Below are positions 8,844-15,738 of a stretch of 64,000 bases of DNA, one piece after another. The notes below the pieces were generated by a model. It did not search any database. It was given only the letters and a program-made list of their open reading frames with translations, and was not told the DNA's origin. A program made the translations under genes and the position numbers. Numbering within the stretch: position 1 is the first letter of the stretch; every line of letters begins with the position of its first letter. The DNA comes from Streptomyces griseus (lineage in GTDB: Bacteria; Actinomycetota; Actinomycetes; Streptomycetales; Streptomycetaceae), in assembly GCF_001715295.1 (NCBI RefSeq), contig NZ_MDKB01000002.1, positions 1,323,522-1,387,521 on the forward strand, read 5' to 3'.

Positions 8844-8887
8844 CGAGCCCCCTGTCGGATTCGAACCGACGACCTACGCATTACAAG
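8844..8887 (-). repeat. Left att-type repeat: 44-bp 3' half of tRNA-Thr(TGT)
   Basis: Bases 8844-8887 are identical to 20676-20719, the anticodon loop to 3' end of the intact tRNA-Thr gene. Identity stops on both sides (8843 t versus 20675 c; 8888 g versus 20720 t). The fragment has no acceptor 5' strand, D-arm or complete anticodon stem, so it cannot make a tRNA. A tRNA 3'-half duplicated at a distance is the standard footprint of a tyrosine-recombinase integration event, with crossover near the anticodon loop. Confidence 0.93.
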
Positions 8888-9002
8888 GGCCCGCGAGATC
8901 CTCCCGGCTGGTGCCGGACGATGCCATAGAATCTCGTTTCCCCAGGTCAGGGACACCTGACCTTGATCACTATGACGCTGGGTCCACCCTAGTGCTGCCC
9001 AG

Positions 9003-9025
9003 TCCGCTCACGCAGCGCTCACGCA
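9003..9025. repeat. Candidate integrase arm-type repeats, left end
   Basis: GCTCACGCA occurs twice in tandem (9006-9014 and 9017-9025). The extended form TCCGCTCACGCAG (9003-9015) recurs exactly at 20574-20586 inside the other end of the island. Paired short direct repeats inside both att sites are how arm-type sites of tyrosine integrases are arranged; the role is inferred. Confidence 0.5.
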
Positions 9026-9320
9026 AGCGAGACGTGCGACGACCGAAAAACCGCAGGTCGCTGGCCTTCGAAAGGCGACCGTCCGTACGGGCCCTCACTC
9101 CTGGCCCTGCGTGACTCGCCCCCGAGCCGGGGGCCCCAAACCTCACCCCTCGGCTGGAGCCCAGGGGCCCCGGGCGCTTTTTTCCGATCATCGCGCTGAC
9201 CGCGTCGTAGCGGGTGGCCGGCCCCACCGCTGCTTCAGGGTGAAGCGGTTGCACGCATGCGGTGAGGCAGGGCCCGTCCAGCAAAATCCGGAAGGGCCCT
9301 GTCTGGCCTTGCCGGGATCA

Positions 9321-9524
9321 TCAACCCTTGCTGATCACGAGCCCTGCCATCGCGGCGCTCAACGTGAGACAGGCTCCGAACGCCGTGCCAGCCTTCAGCA
9401 GGACAGCCGGAAGAGGGTTGCCCCCGAGGTGGTGCAGTACGCCTGTGATCCCTCCGCAGATCACGGCCGTTTCCACGGCTATCACCCCGCTCAACACCCA
9501 GATGGCGATGTACTCGTATGACAC
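9321..9524 (-). CDS. Small two-helix membrane protein
   Basis: 67 residues from GTG at 9524 with a GGAGGG ribosome site. Two hydrophobic stretches, IAIWVLSGVIAVETAVICGG and an alanine-rich second helix ending in AMAGLVISKG, are separated by a short GNPLPAV turn, predicting a hairpin in the membrane. No named family is recognised; size and topology resemble holin-like or small toxin-type proteins but nothing proves that. It diverges from the XRE-nuclease gene and shares its 112-bp control region. Confidence 0.6.
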   Translation of the reverse strand: MSYEYIAIWVLSGVIAVETAVICGGITGVLHHLGGNPLPAVLLKAGTAFGACLTLSAAMAGLVISKG

Positions 9525-9570
9525 CTGCAGCCCTCCTTCGTCGTTGTCCGGACCTACCTTCCACCCGTGA

Positions 9571-9617
9571 TCGACACTTTTTGTTCACCATGCACAATGG
9601 CGCACAGAGGTGAACAA
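9571..9617 (+). promoter_or_regulatory. Candidate promoter with inverted-repeat operator for the XRE-nuclease gene
   Basis: TTGTTCAC (9581-9588) and GTGAACAA (9610-9617) form a perfect 8-bp inverted repeat with 29 bp between equivalent ends. A -35-like TCGACA (9571-9576) and a -10-like CACAAT (9593-9598) with a 16-bp spacer place the left half-site inside the promoter. This is the geometry expected for repression by a dimeric XRE protein such as the one encoded next; autoregulation is inferred. Confidence 0.5.
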
Positions 9618-9636
9618 GGGGATCGGGGGAGGGTGC

Positions 9637-10560
9637 GTGACGAACGACCCGCTGGCGGAACTGGGCCAGCGCCTCACTGACTTGCGTGTGATGAGCGGCT
9701 GGAACGTCAATCAGCTCGTCGCTAGGTGCGGTTCTCTGGGGCGGACAGTGATCAGCAACGCACTGAACGCCCGTAAGGGCCGGAAAATCCCATCTGCGGA
9801 TACGGTCGTTAGGATCTGCCAGGCTCTCGGCGCGGACTCGACCCCGTTGCTTGAACTGCTCAGGCAAGCCAAGGAGGATCGGCGGACTCCGCCCCCCGGG
9901 CCGCGAGCAGAGGACCGGAGCCGGCAGTTCGCCCGAGAACCCAGCTCTGAGGTAGACGATGCCGCCGACACTTCAGGCCGGTTCGACCCGCTACGACGCG
10001 AGAACCTGGAACGGTCAGTGCAGTGGGCGCTGGAAAGTGCTCCACCCGTCCCGCTTGCCTCGTTCCCTGCGGCGCCGGTCGAAGGTCTGTACGCCCTGTA
10101 CTACGTGGGGTCGCACTCGCTCTATCGCCCGGTGTCCTCATCGGCTTGCGCGGTTCCGATCTATGTCGGCAAGTCCCTGCCGAGTGGGAAGTCTCGTAGC
10201 GGGATGGTCGTCCGGGGTTCCATGAATCGTCGGCTGCGCACTCATCTGAGATCGCTCGAGGACGTACACGACCTTGATGCCCAGGACTTCCTGGTGCGGT
10301 ATCTCCCAGTAGACGAAATCTGGACGATCGGCCCTGAGCGGCTCATGATCGGTGATCACCGACCGGTCTGGAACGTCGTCGTAAAAGGCTTCGGGGTCCA
10401 CAAGCAGGGCAGCTTTCGGGCGGCAACGACCCCTCGGACGTTCTGGGATGAGCTGCATCCGGGAAGGCCGCAGTCCGAGCGCCAGAGGGACGCCGAGTTG
10501 AGCCGCGCCGATCTGCAACGGGCGGTGCGGCAGCACTTCGCTCGCATGGCAAGTGACTAA
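9637..10560 (+). CDS. XRE-family DNA-binding domain fused to an Eco29kI-like GIY-YIG restriction endonuclease
   Basis: 307 residues from GTG at 9637, behind GGGGGAGG. Residues 8-65 read as an XRE/Cro helix-turn-helix (LGQRLTDLR...NALNARKGRKIPSADTVVRICQALG). A charged linker (80-115) leads to an Eco29kI-type nuclease: FDPLRRENLERSV, then GLY (150-152) and YVG (176-178) for the GIY-YIG pair, R and H in NRRLRTHL (197-204), E234 in PERLMI and N246 in VWNVV. All residues expected for catalysis are present, so it should be active. Eco29kI itself is a stand-alone nuclease; an N-terminal regulator domain suggests self-controlled expression or altered targeting. Convergent with the AbrB-like gene. Confidence 0.85.
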   Translation: MTNDPLAELGQRLTDLRVMSGWNVNQLVARCGSLGRTVISNALNARKGRKIPSADTVVRICQALGADSTPLLELLRQAKEDRRTPPPGPRAEDRSRQFAREPSSEVDDAADTSGRFDPLRRENLERSVQWALESAPPVPLASFPAAPVEGLYALYYVGSHSLYRPVSSSACAVPIYVGKSLPSGKSRSGMVVRGSMNRRLRTHLRSLEDVHDLDAQDFLVRYLPVDEIWTIGPERLMIGDHRPVWNVVVKGFGVHKQGSFRAATTPRTFWDELHPGRPQSERQRDAELSRADLQRAVRQHFARMASD

Positions 10561-10605
10561 AGCGCATGGCTTCGACCGACGGACCAGGGGCTGGGGGCGC
10601 CCCGA

Positions 10606-10794
10606 CTACAGCATGCCCTTCTCCAACAGATCACGGATCGCGTCGTCTCGCCTGCGAACAACGATCCGCCCATCCCCGGCGCTATACACAACGACAGCGG
10701 CTCCTGGAGACAGCCCCGCCTCCGCGAGCACCCCCAAGGGAATCTCGATGGCGCCTGCTTCGGAGATGGCGGCCTCGGCTGGTTCCCTGATCAT
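10606..10794 (-). CDS. AbrB/SpoVT-like (MazE-type) small DNA-binding protein
   Basis: 62 residues. IEIPLGVLAEAGLSPGAAVVVYSAGDGRIVVRRR follows the swapped-hairpin AbrB pattern (I-P-x2-hydrophobic...GL..G..V.....G.I.V) used by transition-state regulators and MazE-type antitoxins. A helical tail (DDAIRDLLEKGML) could bind a partner. It lies 42 bp downstream of the stand-alone Eco29kI-like gene on the same strand, so it may regulate or accompany the restriction genes. No adjacent toxin is visible. Confidence 0.72.
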   Translation of the reverse strand: MIREPAEAAISEAGAIEIPLGVLAEAGLSPGAAVVVYSAGDGRIVVRRRDDAIRDLLEKGML

Positions 10795-10836
10795 TCCGCC
10801 AGTGTGCCACCGCCCACGGGTCGGCTTAGAGCGTGA

Positions 10837-11526
10837 TCAGATCGCTCCGGGGGGCCGCCCGGCCGCGCTCGTCGGAGGCGTTGCATGCAGCTTCAGGTGC
10901 TCGCGGACCGCTTCTCGGAGTGGCATGGGCCCCGATGGCTGGGGGCGCATCCCGTCGGCCCACGCCACACCGGTGTGGACCTCATGCCACTTTGGTCGCA
11001 TCTGTTCGGCCTGGCGGGGCCCTCCCTGAGGGTTCACGCCGAAGCCCTCAAGTATCACGTTCCAGACAGGCTGGAGGTCTTGGATCATCAAGCGCTCGGC
11101 CATCGGCGTGAAGAGGTCGTCGGCGGGGAGGTAGCGGACGTAGAAGTCTTCCAGTTCGAAATCAGCGGCCGCTTTGAGCTTCCGCCGATGGGTCGAGAGT
11201 CGCTTCCAAAGCGGCGTTCCTGCCCACGCTTCGGCGACCTCAGCGCCCTTGCGGCCGCCCTCAGGATCAGACTTACCCACATAAATGGGCACCTCGAACG
11301 ATCCGGAGATCGGCGCGTACAGCTCGTGGTCCCCCGCGTAATAGATCGCGTAGATCCCGCAGCCGTTGAACGACCGGACCCTGTCCATCCGAATAGGCTC
11401 GCCGGACGTTAGCGCCCAGAGCACACTGCGCCCGAGGTTTTCCCGTCGAAGCGGGTCGTAGATGCTGTCGGCGCCAGCCTTTGGCGGCTCGTCCACGACG
11501 CCATCGAAGGGAAGTTGGGCTGACAC
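10837..11526 (-). CDS. Eco29kI-family GIY-YIG restriction endonuclease
   Basis: 229 residues from GTG at 11526, with GGAGAA as ribosome site. The family hallmarks are complete: YDPLRRENLGRSV near the start, GIY (57-59), YVGK (82-85), R109 and H113 in KRLSTHRRKL, E144 in MAERLMI and N156 in VWNVILEGFG. Eco29kI and its relatives cut CCGCGG; the same target is likely but not proven here. It follows another GIY-YIG gene by 68 bp and precedes the AbrB-like gene. The cognate methyltransferase is probably the divergent gene at 12551. Distinctive feature: its paralogue at 9637 carries an extra XRE domain. Confidence 0.88.
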   Translation of the reverse strand: MSAQLPFDGVVDEPPKAGADSIYDPLRRENLGRSVLWALTSGEPIRMDRVRSFNGCGIYAIYYAGDHELYAPISGSFEVPIYVGKSDPEGGRKGAEVAEAWAGTPLWKRLSTHRRKLKAAADFELEDFYVRYLPADDLFTPMAERLMIQDLQPVWNVILEGFGVNPQGGPRQAEQMRPKWHEVHTGVAWADGMRPQPSGPMPLREAVREHLKLHATPPTSAAGRPPGAI

Positions 11527-11594
11527 GGCGGCTTCTCCGTTTCTTGTTCGGAATCGTTGGCTACTGGATGGGATGCTGGTCCGCGCGGGCTGGG

Positions 11595-12434
11595 TCAGCC
11601 CCCTGTTGTTGGCGGATCGACTTCGATGTCCCCTGCCGGCTCGGCCTCGGGCACGGCGTTGACGCGTTGGCCAGCGCGGTAGTACCGCCACGCGCTCTTG
11701 TAGTCATTGGGGCTGTCGTCGTACATGATCACGTAGCCCATGAGAGCGGCGACCTGCCATTTAGCCGGTATCTCCGCCGAGACCAGCTGGAAGACCTCGT
11801 CGGCGGTCATTGCGGCCGATGGCACGTGAACGCTTCGAGCCTTGAAGTCCGCCGACTTTCCGTACCTGAAGTTGTACGGGAGGCCAGCCTTGATGGTCTC
11901 CAGGAGTTCCTGCAGCGTCGTCTCGCCGGGCAACAACCCCTTGATCGGTCGGTCAAGATCGATGGGGAACACGACGTCGAAGTGGTTCTGCTTCAGGACG
12001 GTGCTGTCCCGCTGGCGGCCAGGATCCTTGTTGCCGAAGCCGTTGTTGTTCCAGGGGATGTCGCCCATGCCCTTGTGATGGGTGATGAGCAGCTGTTCCG
12101 GGGCGAGGGCGGAGAAGTCCTCGGCTACGTACAGGCACGAGAAGGCCATCTCGTCCGGGGAGATGTTGCGGCGCCCCGAAATTTTGCCGAGGTGGTTGCG
12201 GAGACGGGCCGGCAGGGACTTGTCGGCCTTGCCGACGTAGACGAACTCGCCGTTCAAGTAGAGCTGGTAGACCCCGGGTTTCTCCTTGAGCCGCGCGATG
12301 TTCGGCTCCGTGAGTGGAGCCCTGTCGAGTCCATCGAGGGCGGCGGCCAGCTGGTCACCGAGCGCCTTAGTGATGCTCAACGTGAAGTCCTTGTGGTACT
12401 GCGTCCCGTCGTCGGAGCCCACCACCGGCGCCAT
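11595..12434 (-). CDS. GIY-YIG nuclease (third of the cluster)
   Basis: 279 residues from ATG at 12434, preceded by AAGGGAG. GVYQLYLNGEFVYVGKA (54-70) is a compact GIY-YIG core; R and H lie in ARLRNHLGKI (76-85), E113 in APEQLLI, and N129 in IPWNNNGFGNKDPG. All catalytic positions are filled, but spacing and the C-terminal half (FDVVFPIDLDRPIKGLLPGE and beyond) differ from Eco29kI, so it is a distinct subgroup. It begins the leftward operon of nucleases and diverges from the methyltransferase gene. Possible roles are a second restriction activity or a modification-dependent nuclease. Confidence 0.8.
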   Translation of the reverse strand: MAPVVGSDDGTQYHKDFTLSITKALGDQLAAALDGLDRAPLTEPNIARLKEKPGVYQLYLNGEFVYVGKADKSLPARLRNHLGKISGRRNISPDEMAFSCLYVAEDFSALAPEQLLITHHKGMGDIPWNNNGFGNKDPGRQRDSTVLKQNHFDVVFPIDLDRPIKGLLPGETTLQELLETIKAGLPYNFRYGKSADFKARSVHVPSAAMTADEVFQLVSAEIPAKWQVAALMGYVIMYDDSPNDYKSAWRYYRAGQRVNAVPEAEPAGDIEVDPPTTGG

Positions 12435-12516
12435 CGGTCCCACTCCCTTGTCGGCATGATCGCGGGCAGCCTATCGGCGACCTGCACACACTGACGAACC
12501 TTCAGCTCGAAGCGGC

Positions 12517-12550
12517 TTGAAGATCTACAACTCCGCGGTATGCTTTTAAA
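12517..12550 (+). promoter_or_regulatory. Methyltransferase promoter, leaderless, with CCGCGG abutting the -10 box
   Basis: TTGAAG (12517-12522), a 16-bp spacer and TATGCT (12539-12544) form a good promoter; the ATG follows six bases later, so the mRNA should be leaderless. The last six bases of the spacer (12533-12538) are CCGCGG, the known target of Eco29kI-type systems. If that is also this system's target, methylation would mark its own promoter. Confidence 0.6.
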
Positions 12551-13867
12551 ATGGCTGAACTGCTAGAAGGATCAAAGAAGGACCGCACGGGTGTCGAGCT
12601 CTTCGCTGGCGCCGGCGGTCTGGCCATGGCCGTCCACCGTGCGGGATTCCGCCCCCTGCTCTTCAATGAGTTCGCCAAGCGGGCGTGCGAGACCCTGGAG
12701 GCCAACGGGGCCCAGCGGCTGCCGGACGGCCAGAAGCCGACGCGGGCTCCCGCACCCGACGAGAAGGTGCCCCTCGTCGCGGGCGATGTCCAAGAACTCG
12801 ACATGGACTACCTGGCCGGCGAAGTGGACGTCCTCGCTGGCGGCCCTCCCTGCCAGCCGTTCAGCCTCGGCGGCGTCGCCAAGGGCGACGAGGACAAGCG
12901 GAACATGTTCCCCCAGATGTTCAAGGCCGTCCGGCAGATCCAGCCGAAGGCCGTGATCTGCGAGAACGTCCGCGGTCTACTCAGGCCCTCATTCCGTCGC
13001 TACTTCGACTACATCCAGCGCGAGCTGGAGCTGCCTTTCGAGGAGCGAGTCGACGGCACCAACTGGGAGCAGCACTACGAGTACCTGCTGGAGCGCCGCG
13101 AGAAGGAGCTGGACGATCCCGGGAAGCGGTACGACACCGTCATGATGCCGGTGAACGCAGCCGACTACGGGGTCCCGCAGATTCGCAATCGCGTGATCAT
13201 CGTCGCGTTTCGTCGCGACCTGAACGCCGACCTTGAGCTCTTCAAGGACCTCGTGAGGCCGACGCACTCCGAGACTGCCCTCTTCCGATCCATGGAGGAC
13301 GGGAGCTACTGGGAGCGGCACGCGAATGTGCCCGACCACGTGCGCGAGTGGGTCATGGCCCGCCTCCCGAAGACCATGCCCATGGACGACGGCCTGCTCC
13401 CCTGGCACACCCTGCGTGACGCGATCGTCGGCATCGGTGACAACAAGCCACTGCCAGAGGTACCGGACGAGTGGCTGGACCGCACCGAACACTTCCTCGG
13501 CGGGTTCACGGAACACGTCGGTTGGCCCGGTGCCCGCATCTACGACGGGCACACCCCCAACGAACTCGACCGCCCGGCGAAGACCGTCAAGGCCGGCGTG
13601 CACGGCGTGCCCGGCGGCGAGTCGGTCATGCTCCTGGACGAGCTGGTGGCCGACAAGGCCGCTCAGGGCGGCGTCCGGTACAAGTACCGGTACATGACGG
13701 TTCGCGAAACCGCTCGCGTCATGACCTTCCCCGACACGTGGGAGCTCAAGGGCCCGCGGGGGGAGAAGATGCGCCAGCTCGGCAACGCCGTACCCGTTGC
13801 CCTTGGCGAGGTCTTCGCCAAGGCGGTCGCCGCCGTCCTGGACGAGGCGGAGGAGCGCCAGAAGTGA
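12551..13867 (+). CDS. DNA (cytosine-5-)-methyltransferase
   Basis: 438 residues. Ordered C5-methyltransferase motifs are visible: I, LFAGAGGLAMA (17-27); IV, GGPPCQPFS with catalytic C101; VI, ENVRGLL (138-144); VIII, PQIRNRVIIV; IX, RYMTVRETARVMTFP; X, QLGNAVPVALGEV. The target-recognition region between VIII and IX is long. It should transfer a methyl group from SAM to cytosine C5 and protect the host from the adjacent GIY-YIG nucleases. Its stop overlaps the vsr start by four bases (GTGA), so the two are translationally coupled. Confidence 0.95.
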   Translation: MAELLEGSKKDRTGVELFAGAGGLAMAVHRAGFRPLLFNEFAKRACETLEANGAQRLPDGQKPTRAPAPDEKVPLVAGDVQELDMDYLAGEVDVLAGGPPCQPFSLGGVAKGDEDKRNMFPQMFKAVRQIQPKAVICENVRGLLRPSFRRYFDYIQRELELPFEERVDGTNWEQHYEYLLERREKELDDPGKRYDTVMMPVNAADYGVPQIRNRVIIVAFRRDLNADLELFKDLVRPTHSETALFRSMEDGSYWERHANVPDHVREWVMARLPKTMPMDDGLLPWHTLRDAIVGIGDNKPLPEVPDEWLDRTEHFLGGFTEHVGWPGARIYDGHTPNELDRPAKTVKAGVHGVPGGESVMLLDELVADKAAQGGVRYKYRYMTVRETARVMTFPDTWELKGPRGEKMRQLGNAVPVALGEVFAKAVAAVLDEAEERQK

Positions 13868-14652
13868 CGGCGCCCACCAGCAGAGCGCAGAGCGGCTGGA
13901 AGCACGACCCGCCGCCGGACCGGGCGTGGAAGGGGCGGCCCGGCAGGGCACGCTCCGCCATCGCCGCTGAGCAGGACCGGGCGGCCGGCGGTCGTCACAG
14001 ACGATCTGTGGACCTCGGCGAGGGGCGCTTCGCCCGGGCCTCTGTGGAGCTGAAGGTTCTTCCCGACACACGACGCATTCGCGCGTACCTGCGCTGGTCC
14101 GACGGCGGTAAGTCCCCGGCCCGCTACCTCGGACAGGTCGAGCACGAGACCCGGGCCGCGAACCTCGCCGAGGGTTGGAGGATGGCCTGGGAAAAGGGCC
14201 TTCTCACCGAGGAACCGCCGGCTGAGGGCTCCTGGGCTTCCTCGCCATCCGTGCGTGCGGTGATGCGGGGCAACAGGAACAAGGACACCCGGCCAGAGCT
14301 GCGACTCCGCTCCTTGCTGCACAAGCAGGGCCTCCGCTACCGCGTGGCGGCACGGCCGCTCCCCGAACTGCGACGAACCGCCGACGTGTTGTTCTCCAAG
14401 CCAAAGGTTGCGGTCTTCGTTGACGGCTGCTACTGGCACGGATGCCCCGAGCATCTTCGGAAGTCACACAAGAACGCCGAGTTCTGGCGTAGCAAGATCG
14501 AGGGCAATCGCGCTCGCGATGCCGAGACCGACCGCCTGCTTGGCGAAGCGGGGTGGACCGTCGTCCGCGTCTGGGAGCACGAAGATCCTGTGGATGCCTG
14601 CGCTCGGATCGAGGGCATAGTGCGACAGGCATCAAGGGACTCGACCGGTTAA
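13864..14652 (+). CDS. vsr: Very short patch repair endonuclease with N-terminal extension
   Basis: 262 residues from GTG at 13864. The Vsr domain occupies about 128-250: SVRAVMRGNRNKDTRPELRL, D174 in ADVLF (nickase active site) and FVDGCYWHGCPEH (C189, H192, C194, zinc ligands). Vsr nicks beside T:G mismatches produced by deamination of 5-methylcytosine, which fits a gene fused to the methyltransferase operon. Typical Vsr is about 135-150 residues; here a further 125-residue region precedes it, containing a compact beta-rich unit (VELKVLPDTRRIRAYLRWSD) of unknown function. The fourth zinc-ligand position reads WEHE rather than WECE, as in many homologues. Confidence 0.9.
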   Translation: MTAPTSRAQSGWKHDPPPDRAWKGRPGRARSAIAAEQDRAAGGRHRRSVDLGEGRFARASVELKVLPDTRRIRAYLRWSDGGKSPARYLGQVEHETRAANLAEGWRMAWEKGLLTEEPPAEGSWASSPSVRAVMRGNRNKDTRPELRLRSLLHKQGLRYRVAARPLPELRRTADVLFSKPKVAVFVDGCYWHGCPEHLRKSHKNAEFWRSKIEGNRARDAETDRLLGEAGWTVVRVWEHEDPVDACARIEGIVRQASRDSTG

Positions 14653-14707
14653 AGGAAGCATCCAGGAAGTGCGTTCGCGGCTACGTGCTTGACTCCACCA
14701 TTGAGGC

Positions 14708-15283
14708 ATGAGGCATGGCATGAACGATTCGATCGTTGAGTGGGCGGCACTGGTGGCGGAGGCAGAGCTCCGGAGTCCCCTTCCCCGCCGGTGGGCGCAT
14801 ACGCGAGGTGTGGCTAGTCGTGCGGCCGAGGTTGCGTCCGCTATAGGCAATGACGCCGCCCTACTCGTCGCCGCCGCCACGCTGCACGATGTCGGGTACG
14901 CGCCTCGGCTGGCTCTCACAGGGTTCCACCCGCTGGACGGTGCTCGGTTCCTCCGCGACGAGCACGGGGCCGACGAGCGACTGGTGCGGCTGGTGGCTAA
15001 CCACTCGTTTGCGCTCCTTGAGGCAGAGGAGCGCGGGTTGCGCGAGGAACTTACGACGGAGTTCCCCTTGCTGGAGCAGCCGCTGCTTGTGGACGCCCTC
15101 GTGTACTGCGACATGACCACGACGCCCGACGGGGGCCGGACCACCGCGCAGGACCGGGTCGCGGAGATCCTCAGCCGCTACGGGGACGACAGTGTGGTCG
15201 GGCGATTCATTCGCCGGGCGGCACCGGAGATCTGCGCCTCCGTGGAGCGAGTGGAAGCCGCTGTTGCGGCTCAGCCTAGGTAG
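14708..15283 (+). CDS. HD-domain phosphohydrolase-like protein
   Basis: 191 residues. H31 in RRWAHTRGVA, H60-D61 in TLHDVGYAPR and the later H in ANHSFALLEAEE give the metal-binding H...HD...H pattern of HD proteins acting on nucleotides or phosphoesters. A further D in YCDMTTTPDG supports it. ATGs at 14708 and 14720 are both in frame and neither has a clear ribosome site. It follows vsr by 55 bp on the same strand and overlaps the tail of the convergent NUDIX gene by 13 bp. Confidence 0.82.
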   Translation: MRHGMNDSIVEWAALVAEAELRSPLPRRWAHTRGVASRAAEVASAIGNDAALLVAAATLHDVGYAPRLALTGFHPLDGARFLRDEHGADERLVRLVANHSFALLEAEERGLREELTTEFPLLEQPLLVDALVYCDMTTTPDGGRTTAQDRVAEILSRYGDDSVVGRFIRRAAPEICASVERVEAAVAAQPR

Positions 15284-15738
15284 GGGTACGTGCCGTCGAG
15301 GTAGTCGCCGATCTGCTGGCGCATGCTGGGGTGGATGTCGTACTCGTCCAGGTCGTTGGGCTGGACGTAGCGGACGCCGTCGGCTTCGTCGTTGATGGTG
15401 GGCTCGCCACCCACAGGGCGCCCGATGTAGGTGTTCTCGTACTGCTGGCGGATCTCGCCGTCCGTGTAGGCCACGATGTGGTTCGGGTTCGTGTAGACCC
15501 CCAAGAAACCCGTGACCTCGGCGATGATCCCGGTCTCTTCCAGGCACTCACGCACAGCGCACTGGGCCGCTGTCTCGCCGATGTCCTGCGCACCGCCCGG
15601 CAGGGCCCACTGGCCGGTGTCCCGGCGGCGCTGGAGGAGTATGGCGCCGTTTTCGTCGACGACGAGGAGGTTGTTGGCGGGGATGAGCGTGTTGGCCTTG
15701 GGGGCCTCGGGGTCGTTGTAGTACTCAGTCCTGCCCAT
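15271..15738 (-). CDS. NUDIX hydrolase
   Basis: 155 residues. The NUDIX box is complete at 48-70 (GGAQDIGETAAQ...REC-LEETG, matching Gx5Ex7REUxEExGU). A divalent metal would help cleave a nucleoside diphosphate linked to another moiety. The start overlaps the end of the upstream XRE-PLD gene by 14 bp, which implies cotranscription and coupling. The substrate is unknown; the surrounding cassette is rich in nucleotide enzymes. Confidence 0.9.
   Translation of the reverse strand: MGRTEYYNDPEAPKANTLIPANNLLVVDENGAILLQRRRDTGQWALPGGAQDIGETAAQCAVRECLEETGIIAEVTGFLGVYTNPNHIVAYTDGEIRQQYENTYIGRPVGGEPTINDEADGVRYVQPNDLDEYDIHPSMRQQIGDYLDGTYPYLG

Larger units (their letters stand above)
8559..9320. other. 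Left end of island: no gene seen
   Basis: Apart from the two hairpins, the tRNA fragment and the short repeats at 9003-9025, no reading frame here has convincing codon bias or a ribosome site. The stretch 9166-9184, ending in a run of T after GGGGCCCCGGGCGC, could be a terminator for the leftward small gene. Confidence 0.6.

Noticed and set aside
8970..9284. Leftward 104-residue protein at the island's left end
   Set aside because: No ribosome site, poor codon bias, and it covers the candidate arm repeats.
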